From NCBI GenBank assembly GCA_008690995.1, contig VRMN01000009.1, forward strand, positions 682,001 to 746,000: a DNA stretch of 64,000 nucleotides, in the 5' to 3' direction. The position numbers were made by a program, and so were the translations under genes. The stretch's first letter is position 1, and the number at the start of each line of letters is the position of its first letter. Shown one piece after another: positions 17,738 through 26,502 of this stretch. Origin of the DNA: Porphyridium purpureum (taxonomy: Eukaryota > Rhodophyta > Bangiophyceae > Porphyridiales > Porphyridiaceae). Under the pieces are notes generated by a model. It had not been told where the DNA came from and did no database searches. It worked only from the letters and a program-made list of their open reading frames with translations.

Positions 17738-19142
17738 AAAAAAACAACATATGTGAGTACTTTGGGCTTGTTTGTCTGTTTGTCGGTGCGCATTTGTTGC
17801 AGTCCTTCTTGCTTTGCTGTTTTAAGCGATCTTCGATGAATGGCCAATGGCATACGGATGGCGGAAGGAGCCTGTTGTGCGGACCATATGACAAGCTCGG
17901 CTCAGCAATGAGCAAAGCGAGAGCATGGAAAGCGATCAAGTTGGACGCCGCGCCATCATGGCTATCATGGCGCGGCCGAATTAAAGCTGGAAAAAAAAAT
18001 TCGTGGAACTTGGAAGTGACGGTCCCTGCCATTGAGCTCGCTTCACAAGCTTGACAGAGATGACCCTGGCAAAGTGCAACAATGCTTGCAAAGTGCCCAA
18101 ACAGATGCGTAGGCAATGGCGATGTCGTACGGTTTTTGGTTCTGTGCGTGTCGCGTGTCTAAGCGTGCTCTTGTTTGTGTCGCTTTGCAATCATTTTTGC
18201 TGGAATGGATGAAGCGCGGCAAGTCGGAATTTTTCATTTTCGTTCACTCCGTCATGGTCCAGTTTGAGCATAGCGTCACGAGTCTTCCCCCTTTTTTCTT
18301 GGCATTTGCGCGCTGAAGAAGCTCAACGGCTCATCCATGGTCACAAGCGTTCGTGTCAGCCCTTGGAGGTTTCCCTTTGTGCAGTGCAATCCGGCGCGTT
18401 CTTTCCCCCTTACTTTCTTCGTATTCGACGTCGGTCGCATGTGGAACAGCTGGCCAAGGGCTTAAGAAAAGGAACTCACAAAGGTGTGGTACGAACACGC
18501 GCGTCCCGCGGTCGTCGCACACGCCCCCGGTACGATCGCGAGCCGCCTGCGCTGTTTTCTAGGCGCGCGTCGCAAGGTCGAATAGATGATCATTTCGAAA
18601 GAGAGATGCATTGAAGCATGACGAATATCCTGTTCCACTGGAAGCTATTTTGAACGACGAGCCGCACCGCTAGAACCTGTATGACATTACCCCAGTTCGG
18701 TATCCCTGCGTTTGGAGACCGCGACGCTCGGTTTCATTCATTCTTCCACTGGTTGTGGCAAGGGTGAGTGATAGTACACTGTGTAACGATGGCCCGAAGA
18801 CCTGCGATTGGTCTTTTGCTTGGTCTCGAGCGAGGCTGTCTTTTCACCGGCGCCTGCGGGGTGGACAAATGCACAGCTTGAGGGCGCGCGAACGGCCTCA
18901 CCCTTCCCATAGTTTGCGCGTACATCCATGTTGGATGCTACTGCGAATGCCTGGCGGTAGGGCCAGGTCGCTTTTTGAATCAGCAACGACGGGCAGCTGC
19001 CAGGTGTGATCCCGCGGCATGCGACCGCGCGCGTACTTGCACCAAGCCCTTATTTATTGTCACCACCTGTTCAGACCTTTGTACATAGATTGTGTTGGTG
19101 CATGTGTAAACGATTTTTCACGAATGCGTCGCCCGCGGTGTG
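17738..19142. other. 1.4-kb gap with no supported gene
   Basis: No ORF here has a recognisable domain or length beyond chance. The only features are A-runs just after the RNA-binding gene and a GTAC-containing region near 19033 and 19081 before the WD-repeat gene. It may hold 3' UTR, promoter and unseen noncoding RNA. Confidence 0.4.
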
Positions 19143-20663
19143 ATGATGGCGCAGGCGCCGTCGGATGTGCTGGTCGTGGAGCTGCCGAGCGAGGCAGCCA
19201 CGCTTTCACTAGCAAGCACACCACCGACGGCACTGCGAGGGATTGGTGCGGTTGGTTGTTTCGACGGCACGTGCGCGCTGCTGCGCTTGACGGCGGGCTC
19301 GCGAGTGCTGTCTGAATGCGCTTATGAAGTGATTCCGTGTGTCTCAAATGAAAGCTTGTGCGCGGCCGGCGCCGCTCGGTGTGCGCGTATAAATGCCGAG
19401 GCTACCTCCGCTGCGTTTGCTAATGCTCGAGGTGCCGTGACCACAGTAGACGTCGAAACGTGCGGCTCGATTCGCTCATGGGCGTGTGGTAATGTGTCGT
19501 GCGTTCACTGGCTTGACTCGCAGCATCCGCGCCTTTTGCTCACGGGCACAGGTGATAAGGGAGTGCTGCGCGCGCTGGATCTTCGTGCGCCGCGCGCAAC
19601 GGGGACAATCGACGCTAGACACACGCATGAGGACGCCATTTCTGAGCTCGACTCGTTTGGTCATGAAGTGTTCTGTTGTTCGGCAGACGGCTGTGTTGCG
19701 GTGTACGATGTGAGACACTTTGCGCGTGCTCTGTATCAGCAGCAGCAGCAGGCAGCCAAAGCAAAGGTTCAGCAACGCGGCGGCGCGGTCACCGCGTCTC
19801 GAACTCCGCTGGTCAAGGGCTCAAGTCGAGCAAATGCTCTCCAAAAGGCATGGAGGGCAAAGCAGCGCAAGACACCCAAGCAGCCAGACGTGGTGGATCT
19901 CGATTACGCGCCTCTAGACGAGCTTTTGTGCATGGCTGTGATGAGGAACACGTCTGCGTCCGTGTCAAGTCCGCCTGCCCACTTTGGGATCATCGCAGGG
20001 GGAATTTCGGGTCGTTTGCACCGGTTCGACCGGCACCTGGGGCATGGCGCGGCACCACAAGCCGCACTGTTGCCTCCGCCCGCTCCATCATCTTCAGCAT
20101 CATCTGCTTCCTGGGGATACTCTGGCTCAGCGCCTGGCCACCCGCTACCCGTCGATGCCATACTGGCGCTGGACGAGCAGACAGTGTTGACCGGCGCGGC
20201 CGACGGATTTGTTCGCGTGGTGCAAGTCGGAGGGCAGCGATGCAAGCTGCTGGGCATTGTTGAATACGCGCATGCGCTTTCGAAAGCAAGCCAAGGTCAG
20301 AAAGGCTCACATGGAGACTCCGCTTCCATTTCCGATGCAGAGGCGCAGGATGGAGACGGTGATGTGCTCTACGCACAGCAAGTGCAGGTGCAATTCCCGC
20401 CTGTGGACGCTCTTAGTCTAAGCGCAGGCAGCGCCATACTCGGAGTGGTTGCCTACAGTTGTCGACTGCCTCTCGTGGACGTTGCATTCCTGCTGGAATC
20501 GCGAGACGCCAGCCAAAGCAGTCGTGACACGAGGTCACGTGGACAAGGCCATAGCGACAGCAGCAACCCGGCCGATGAAAACACCCGCGATCAAGGCTCC
20601 GAGCACGAAACAACGGAGTCAAGTTCCGACGAGGACGAAGGGTTTTTCGGCGGGCTCACGTAA
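19143..20663 (+). CDS. WD-repeat protein, WDR55/Jip5-like
   Basis: A 506-residue protein of diverged WD repeats. Clear repeat parts are LLTGTGDKGVLRALDLR, FCCSADGCVAVYDVR, IIAGGISGRLHRFDRH and LTGAADGFVRVVQVGGQRCKLLGIVE. The last one resembles the late repeat of WDR55/Jip5. Basic Lys/Arg-rich and Ser-rich inserts lie near residues 200-250 and 305-335. The C-terminal 60 residues are acidic and Ser-rich, ending DEDEGFFGGL. WDR55 and yeast Jip5 are nucleolar proteins linked to rRNA processing. I take the first of two ATGs at 19143; a GTG precedes it in frame. The subfamily call is less sure than the WD fold. Confidence 0.75.
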   Translation: MMAQAPSDVLVVELPSEAATLSLASTPPTALRGIGAVGCFDGTCALLRLTAGSRVLSECAYEVIPCVSNESLCAAGAARCARINAEATSAAFANARGAVTTVDVETCGSIRSWACGNVSCVHWLDSQHPRLLLTGTGDKGVLRALDLRAPRATGTIDARHTHEDAISELDSFGHEVFCCSADGCVAVYDVRHFARALYQQQQQAAKAKVQQRGGAVTASRTPLVKGSSRANALQKAWRAKQRKTPKQPDVVDLDYAPLDELLCMAVMRNTSASVSSPPAHFGIIAGGISGRLHRFDRHLGHGAAPQAALLPPPAPSSSASSASWGYSGSAPGHPLPVDAILALDEQTVLTGAADGFVRVVQVGGQRCKLLGIVEYAHALSKASQGQKGSHGDSASISDAEAQDGDGDVLYAQQVQVQFPPVDALSLSAGSAILGVVAYSCRLPLVDVAFLLESRDASQSSRDTRSRGQGHSDSSNPADENTRDQGSEHETTESSSDEDEGFFGGLT

Positions 20664-20835
20664 CCAGAGGCGCGTGCCCGCACTCGATCGCTTCGAAGCC
20701 AGCCTGTACGATAGAATCCGACCAAACTGATCGGCTCGGCCTGCTTGAACCTGTGCGGCGCGTGCGCAAATCGTTCCTAATTGCTCCGACTCTACTAAAG
20801 TCAATGCGACACTCTCAACACCATCGCGTGCACAA

Positions 20836-22671
20836 ATGGAAGCTACTCAAGCACGCGCCGAAGAATGTCTTCGCGATCCAGGCTCGAACGTATTTAGCCA
20901 AGGCGGCACAAAGGTCCTCAGCCTCGGACGTGTGCATGTGCGTGCGAAGACGTACGGATCGCGCACGCACGACACGCCTAAACCAGCGCGCATGGCGAGA
21001 GCAGTGGTGCAGTCAATCAGTGGCGGCGGGGTGCGACTCGGTCGCGAATGCATCCGCGCTGCCCGCTCGCATGCTGCGCCGCTGCACCTGCAGCTGCGGC
21101 GCACGGTCTGGAGTTGCTGCAGCAGGAATGTCCAGCACCCGATGCGACACGTGCTTTGTGCAGCAACGGAGCGAACGGCCAAACGGACACGGCCAGAAAT
21201 AATCCACGCTCGCGCGGCAAAGGACATTCCGCGCAGACTCTGGGGAGCGCGTCGTATAGGCACGACGACTGCGAGACCAAGCCGGAAGGCGACAGCGACC
21301 GTAGCCGACAAGGGAACAGCTACCGAAGCGGAGTCGACAGAGGACGGTGACGAGGAAGAGGAGGACGAGCAAGAAGATTTGGAGACGCGACGGCAAAGAG
21401 TGCTCGAAGAGCGAGTGCGAACCATTGATTTTGATCGCAAAGTATGGCCGCGCGCGCGCCAGTTTCTGGCGCGATATTCCGCCGCATCGGCTGCGCTCAC
21501 CGGAGAGGACTGCGCGTCGTTGACGTCCGAGCAGCTTGCACACTATAGCCGCGAATGCGGCATTTTTGCACAGCTTCACGAGCGCGCACAGGAGTATGAG
21601 CAAATGCAGGCGGATTTGCGGGAAGTGCGCGAAATTCTCCTGCTAGCCAGTAAGAACCCGACACCGCACGAAGACGCCGACGCCATGCTCTTTCGCAGCG
21701 AGCTCGAGGCAATGCAAGAAAGAAGCAAGGAGATGCAGCTGGGCATTGCCATGGAGATGATCCGGCTCGTGCACAAGCTAGGTATTGGCGAGATGAGCGG
21801 ACTAGCGCCTGGACCTGGAATGCTGCACAGCGGCAGCGGGAGTAACAACGGCAACAGCAGCAGCAACACGGCAGTGATGATGGAGATTCGTGCCGGCACG
21901 GGTGGCACAGAAGCCAAACTGTTTGTAGCAGAGCTGGCCGAGATGTACTCGCAGCTAGCGATGCGGCAAGGGTGGCGTTGCGAGCTCCTGTCGGCAAGTA
22001 GAGACGAGGGTGCGAGCGGCGTGGCCGGCTTTCGTGACGCGACCTTGAAGTTGGCAGGTGAGGGTGCGCATGCCCTTTTGCGCTTCGAGGCCGGGGTGCA
22101 TCGTGTACAACGCGTACCCAGTACTGAGTCGTCCGGGCGGCTGCACACCAGCACGGTGAGCGTGGCAGTGCTGCCGTTTGATGAAGACCGGCTGGCACGT
22201 GTCGACGTTGAAGTGCTTGAAAGTGATATCAGGATCGACACGTTCCGCTCGCAGGGCGCGGGTGGTCAAAGTGTGAACAAGTCCGAATCTGCGGTCCGAA
22301 TCACCCACATGCCCACAGGCACCGTTGTGACGTGCCAAGATGAGCGCTCTCAGCTGCAAAATCGAGCCTCTGCCATGCGCACTTTGCACATGCGATTGCG
22401 CGCTGCCAAGCTTGCCGTCGCTGTGGCCGCAGAGACCTCACAGCGCCGAGCTCAACTGGGCGCCACGCCAGGCGAGCGCTCCGACCGCATACGGACGTAC
22501 AACTTTCCTCAAAGCCGTGTCACCGACCACCGAATTCCAGGGCTCACGGTGGTTGGCAACATTTCCGACGTCATGCTGGGGGGCGACTCATTGCTCCGTA
22601 TTCTCGATGAGCTGCACGCCCACGATGAGAATGCGGCTCTCCAGGCCATCATCGCTCAGGCATTTTCGTAA
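20836..22671 (+). CDS. Class I peptide chain release factor, RF1 type, organellar
   Basis: A 611-residue protein. The C-terminal 350 residues are a class I release factor: PCRF region, VQRVPSTESSGRLHTSTVSVAVLP containing the PxT codon-reading motif of RF1 (UAA/UAG), and the peptidyl-tRNA hydrolysis motif GGQ at about residues 476-478. The ERSDRIRTYNFPQSRVTDHRI block is also RF1-like. Bacterial RF1 is about 360 residues; the N-terminal 180-200 residues here are extra, first Arg-rich and Ser-rich as in a transit peptide, then very acidic near residues 165-185. An ATG at 20992 could be the true start. A low-complexity insert with Gly, Ser and Asn repeats lies near residue 335. It should terminate translation in plastid or mitochondrion. 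Confidence 0.9.
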   Translation: MEATQARAEECLRDPGSNVFSQGGTKVLSLGRVHVRAKTYGSRTHDTPKPARMARAVVQSISGGGVRLGRECIRAARSHAAPLHLQLRRTVWSCCSRNVQHPMRHVLCAATERTAKRTRPEIIHARAAKDIPRRLWGARRIGTTTARPSRKATATVADKGTATEAESTEDGDEEEEDEQEDLETRRQRVLEERVRTIDFDRKVWPRARQFLARYSAASAALTGEDCASLTSEQLAHYSRECGIFAQLHERAQEYEQMQADLREVREILLLASKNPTPHEDADAMLFRSELEAMQERSKEMQLGIAMEMIRLVHKLGIGEMSGLAPGPGMLHSGSGSNNGNSSSNTAVMMEIRAGTGGTEAKLFVAELAEMYSQLAMRQGWRCELLSASRDEGASGVAGFRDATLKLAGEGAHALLRFEAGVHRVQRVPSTESSGRLHTSTVSVAVLPFDEDRLARVDVEVLESDIRIDTFRSQGAGGQSVNKSESAVRITHMPTGTVVTCQDERSQLQNRASAMRTLHMRLRAAKLAVAVAAETSQRRAQLGATPGERSDRIRTYNFPQSRVTDHRIPGLTVVGNISDVMLGGDSLLRILDELHAHDENAALQAIIAQAFS

Positions 22672-22762
22672 AGCATCATGTGGGACAGGCTCAGCGTATT
22701 GCGTGTCCCATTTCGACACCCACGGGAATCCAAGACGTGTCGAGGACTCATGTGACACGCGC

Positions 22763-22783
22763 TTGGGTCCCCGTCACCCAAGG
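22763..22783. repeat. Short hairpin between release factor and LYR gene
   Basis: CTTGGGT and ACCCAAG pair around CCCCGTC. It is in the 188-base gap between convergent genes. It could mark transcript ends. Confidence 0.3.
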
Positions 22784-22859
22784 GCATGAATCATGAGTGG
22801 GTACCCACGGCGAGTCATTTATCATGCAGATCTACATCTCGAACAGCGCTTGCGATCTC

Positions 22860-23213
22860 TTACTTTCTGGGACTAGAAAGGTGCACGAGATTCTGCAGCT
22901 GTGCCAGGCGCTGATATCCGACCGACAGTGCGTATCGCCGCGCTTCGAGCCGACGTTCAACTGCCTGCTGTTCGAGTACGGCACGGTCCTTGCCTGCTTC
23001 AGACGCCACAATAGGAGCGCTTGCGCTGGCTGATAGTCTCACTGAGGCGCTTCGAAACTCGCGCTGAATCTCGCTCAGCACGTCGCCGCGCATATCCCGC
23101 GGGGCCAAACGCGCCAAACGAAGGAAAGCACGATAAAGTTTCCGCACCTGAGCGTCGAGAAGAAAGTCTCGCAGCGTTGGGCCTGGCTGGGTTCCTAGCC
23201 TTGACCCAAGCAT
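22860..23213 (-). CDS. LYR-motif protein, LYRM2-like
   Basis: A small 117-residue protein from the ATG at 23213. It begins MLGSRLGTQPGPTLRDFLL, then QVRKLYRAFLRLARLAP with the L-Y-R triad near residues 25-27, followed by a REFR segment and a C-terminal helix (SVGYQRLAQLQNLVHL). The order SRL, PTL, F(V/L), LYR, REFR and GxxxLxxL closely follows LYRM2 (about 88 residues in animals). LYR proteins act in mitochondria, in iron-sulfur cluster transfer or respiratory complex assembly with acyl carrier protein. The middle has an Ala/Ser-rich insert. It is convergent with the release factor gene. The function is inferred from family. Confidence 0.7.
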   Translation of the reverse strand: MLGSRLGTQPGPTLRDFLLDAQVRKLYRAFLRLARLAPRDMRGDVLSEIQREFRSASVRLSASASAPIVASEAGKDRAVLEQQAVERRLEARRYALSVGYQRLAQLQNLVHLSSPRK

Positions 23214-23729
23214 AATCCACGGTACAGACTTAGAGCCTGAGGTTGTCGCGCTACTTGTCCGTCCACCACTTCCCCCTACCACCCGCAGGTCACAACGTTA
23301 ATGTCCTCGGCGGCGGAGCGAGGAAAGAGCACGCGTAAGCTATCGTTTGCAAAAGGCGTCAGCTTTCCGTTAACGACAAGAAGGAAAAAAAAAATGTCCC
23401 TCCCTTGACTTGACCTCTTCGGCCCGATCGAGAGAACGCATCCACTCACAACACTAGTCGGCAAAGCCCTGTCACTAGGAGCGTGGTGCGCGGCAGCCAG
23501 CACACGCGCGGTTCGCAGGCCAGGAAACGTTTGACCTGCGCTGTCTCTCTCTCTCGCGCGCGCTTACAGAGCATCAACGCGTATGCGAACGCCCGGCGCG
23601 AATTCCGTGTGGCCCGCTCGGTCGCTTTGCCTGGGCAGTCGACAGCGATCGTCACGCGGCTCGGGCGAGGAGCAGTGAGACAGAGCTTCGCAACGAGTTG
23701 GACACTGATTCCGGGCCGCGTTCGTTTGA
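23214..23729. other. Gap between the LYR gene and the first repeat-protein gene
   Basis: 516 bases between divergently oriented genes. It has an A-run near 23385-23395 and otherwise no supported gene or repeat. Confidence 0.4.
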
Positions 23730-26330
23730 ATGTGGTCTGCGCGGGCTGGCGTGGGACTGCGCTCGCGGTGTAGTGGTGTGGCGGCGCGGGTGAGCGAGGC
23801 GTGTGCGGCGCTCGCGCCAGTGCAGCAGTCTCCATGGAAACGCGCGGCGTCCGCGCGGTTTGCACATTCAGGAAACAAAGATGGTGGCCAGGATATCGCC
23901 GCCTCGATCACGCGTAGCGATGAGGAACTTTTCGAGGATGACGAAGACGATGAGGACACCGAGTCGAGACACTATCGACCAAGAATGACGTGGCGGTTGT
24001 CGCGACCGCGCTCACGGTCATACTGGGATCGCCACTCGTCTGAGGCGATAGAAGGCACCTCTTCGACGGAGCCTTTGGGTAATGGTTCAGTCCTCAACAA
24101 TCAGAACAATGCGAAGCCCAAGGTGCCCACGGCCGTTGTTGAGGTCAATTGGTCCAACGATCCGCGCAATCCTGATCGATTGCGCCAAAAGAAAAAGGGT
24201 CCTTCATCATACCTCAAGCTCGCGCGGACAGCATTGTACGATGCAGGGACAGCATCGCATTCACCGACGCTCAGTCCTGCGATGACACAACTGAACACAT
24301 CCGATCTTCCGCGAAGCAAGGTAGAGGATCTTATGCGTGTCGGAAAGATGCTCGGAGTCAAAGCCGGGAGCAATGTTCTCGATCGCGTCATGTCGATGCC
24401 GCCTGGATCAAAGTCCACGACCGAGCAATTGAATGAACTCATTGCTGGTTCGAATTTAAAGCCTCGGCCAAAACCACCAAGTATCCCGGCGAGTCAGGTC
24501 CGGATCACCGCCGAGACCTTGGCGCTCAATGAAGATCTCAATGTTGCGCTTGACAAAAGAGTAGACTTGAGTCGAGTACGAGTGATTTTGAAAGAGGCCG
24601 GCGATCACGTGCCAATCGACCATAGAACTTTGACTATTCTCTTGCGACTTGCCAAGCTAGACCTGGATTGCGACTCGTCCAGGGAGAAGCTCCGCTTCGC
24701 GGTGCGCGCGCTCCAGCGAGCTCGCAAGGACGGCGTGCAGCTGTCTTCGTACACAGTGACACACGTCTTGTACCTCGCGCAGCTAAACAGGAGGGTTAAT
24801 GTGGTTTTAGCTGTGAAGCACTTGGTGCAAGCGCAGCGCCGTAAGCTTCACGATGTGGCTTACAAAGCGCTGATCGGCCATCTCGGGGAGGTCGGACGGC
24901 CGGAGCTTGCAGAGGCGACCTTTCGCGAGATGATTGCGGTTCACGGCGCCGAGGCGATCGATGCTGAAGCATTCATTCGTGTCATCGAAAGCTTCGTCAG
25001 CAATGGTAAGCCAGACGACGCGCTGCGCATGTGGAAGGAGTTGCGTGCACCGCCATTCAATGCAACGATTCCCGTGAAGGCCGATATCCTTGCCATCGGA
25101 GCGCTAGCGTCTTCAAACGGATGCAGCAAAGAGTTTGCTGAAGAGGCCGTTCGTATTGGTGCACTATACAAAGAAAACAAGATCTATCCTGCGGTCGAGC
25201 AGCTGCATCAGCTCACGACGGCGTGTTTGCGTGCTGAAGACTTCCATAACACGCTAAATTTCATGAGGTGGATCGCTGGTGGAAAGTATATGATGCCTAG
25301 CAGCTTGCTCCGCGAATATTTCGCCACATGCGAGCAATTGAAGAAACAGGCAGAAGTGATGGCAGTTCACAGAGTCCTTTGCAATATCAAGTACGTAGAT
25401 ATGCCACAGGAAGAGTGGCAGCGCTTTCTGAGAAGCTATCTGTTTTTGTTGTACGATGGTGTTGCATCGGGTAGGATGTGCGAGTTTGCGGCAATGGCGT
25501 GCGCTAAACTTGTCATGGAAACGTGGCACTTGACAGATGTTCTGTCGGCCAGTTGCATGGTGTACCTTGCTGCGCGCACACGATTTGACGGCTTGGCAAT
25601 AGAGCTCACCGAGGCCTCACACCGCAAGGCGCGACCGTCGCGCAGAATGCTGCGCTCGTTCGCGTATCCGGCGCTGGTCAATATGTGTATCAAAATGGAC
25701 CTTCTCGGCGATCTGATGAAGCTCTTTCTAGTCATGGATCGCACGGATGCGAGTGGGCGCGAGGTCGCTTCGCAAGTGGCAGCGACTTTTGTCCGCATTT
25801 TCGGACGGCTCGGGCGCCCGGATCTGGTTCGCGCAGTCTACTTAGAGTGCCCATCCGAGATTCTGAAGCAGAACGTCAAGGTCAGCACGGCGTGTATGTA
25901 CCAGCTCGGGATGGCCGGGCGCGCCGACGACGCGGTCGCGCTCTTTCGCAAAATGCGAGAAGATCACCCGGGCAAGTTGAGCATTGCTGTCTATAACGCG
26001 CTGGCCTCTGTTGTTTTCAAGAACGCCAACGAAGGCGCACTAAGCGTTGCACAGACATCCGAGATGCTTTCTGTGATGGACGCTGTTTTGAGACGCATAG
26101 ACAGTGCGCCCAAAGCGCCTTATGAACTTGAACGATTCAGTTTTGGCCGCAGTAGTAGTGAACTTCGGCGCGCGCCTCGCGGCTCAAAAAGAATCGACGA
26201 GGACGAGATTTCATCTTCCGGCAAAACAGATGGAGCAATCGCCAAGTTCAGGAGATCTGTCCAGTCTATTCATGATTTAGTAGGCAAACTTTCTTCGAAT
26301 CCGACTGCCAGGGAACGATCCGCGCAATGA
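23730..26330 (+). CDS. PPR/TPR-like helical-repeat protein 1 of the cluster
   Basis: An 866-residue protein. Residues 1-50 are Arg/Ala/Ser-rich with few acids, as in a mitochondrial or plastid transit peptide. A disordered acidic and basic region runs to about 260. After it come paired-helix repeats of about 35 residues, for example AYKALIGHLGEVGRPELAE, DDALRMWKELRAPPF and MYQLGMAGRADDAVALFRKM. Family hallmarks are LRFAVRALQRARKDG near residue 325, RVNVVLAVKHLVQAQ near 355 and the C-terminal MYxLGxAGR block. The repeats resemble pentatricopeptide repeats, so RNA binding in an organelle is likely, but exact PPR assignment needs a profile search. The tail is Ser/Arg-rich. It is tail-to-tail with paralogue 2. 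Confidence 0.7.
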   Translation: MWSARAGVGLRSRCSGVAARVSEACAALAPVQQSPWKRAASARFAHSGNKDGGQDIAASITRSDEELFEDDEDDEDTESRHYRPRMTWRLSRPRSRSYWDRHSSEAIEGTSSTEPLGNGSVLNNQNNAKPKVPTAVVEVNWSNDPRNPDRLRQKKKGPSSYLKLARTALYDAGTASHSPTLSPAMTQLNTSDLPRSKVEDLMRVGKMLGVKAGSNVLDRVMSMPPGSKSTTEQLNELIAGSNLKPRPKPPSIPASQVRITAETLALNEDLNVALDKRVDLSRVRVILKEAGDHVPIDHRTLTILLRLAKLDLDCDSSREKLRFAVRALQRARKDGVQLSSYTVTHVLYLAQLNRRVNVVLAVKHLVQAQRRKLHDVAYKALIGHLGEVGRPELAEATFREMIAVHGAEAIDAEAFIRVIESFVSNGKPDDALRMWKELRAPPFNATIPVKADILAIGALASSNGCSKEFAEEAVRIGALYKENKIYPAVEQLHQLTTACLRAEDFHNTLNFMRWIAGGKYMMPSSLLREYFATCEQLKKQAEVMAVHRVLCNIKYVDMPQEEWQRFLRSYLFLLYDGVASGRMCEFAAMACAKLVMETWHLTDVLSASCMVYLAARTRFDGLAIELTEASHRKARPSRRMLRSFAYPALVNMCIKMDLLGDLMKLFLVMDRTDASGREVASQVAATFVRIFGRLGRPDLVRAVYLECPSEILKQNVKVSTACMYQLGMAGRADDAVALFRKMREDHPGKLSIAVYNALASVVFKNANEGALSVAQTSEMLSVMDAVLRRIDSAPKAPYELERFSFGRSSSELRRAPRGSKRIDEDEISSSGKTDGAIAKFRRSVQSIHDLVGKLSSNPTARERSAQ

Positions 26331-26502
26331 CGGATATAAAAAACTTTCGTCGTACTGCATTTAAAGTTGCTCTGATTGTTGGAGAGAAAAAAAATAAAAA
26401 ATAGGGGCGCAAAAATGGCGGGGCGGAATCGCAAAGGAAGACTATTCCGGCAAGCTGTCCAAGACCTACTTACTTTCCAAAGTCCAAGATGTTCTCTGTC
26501 TG

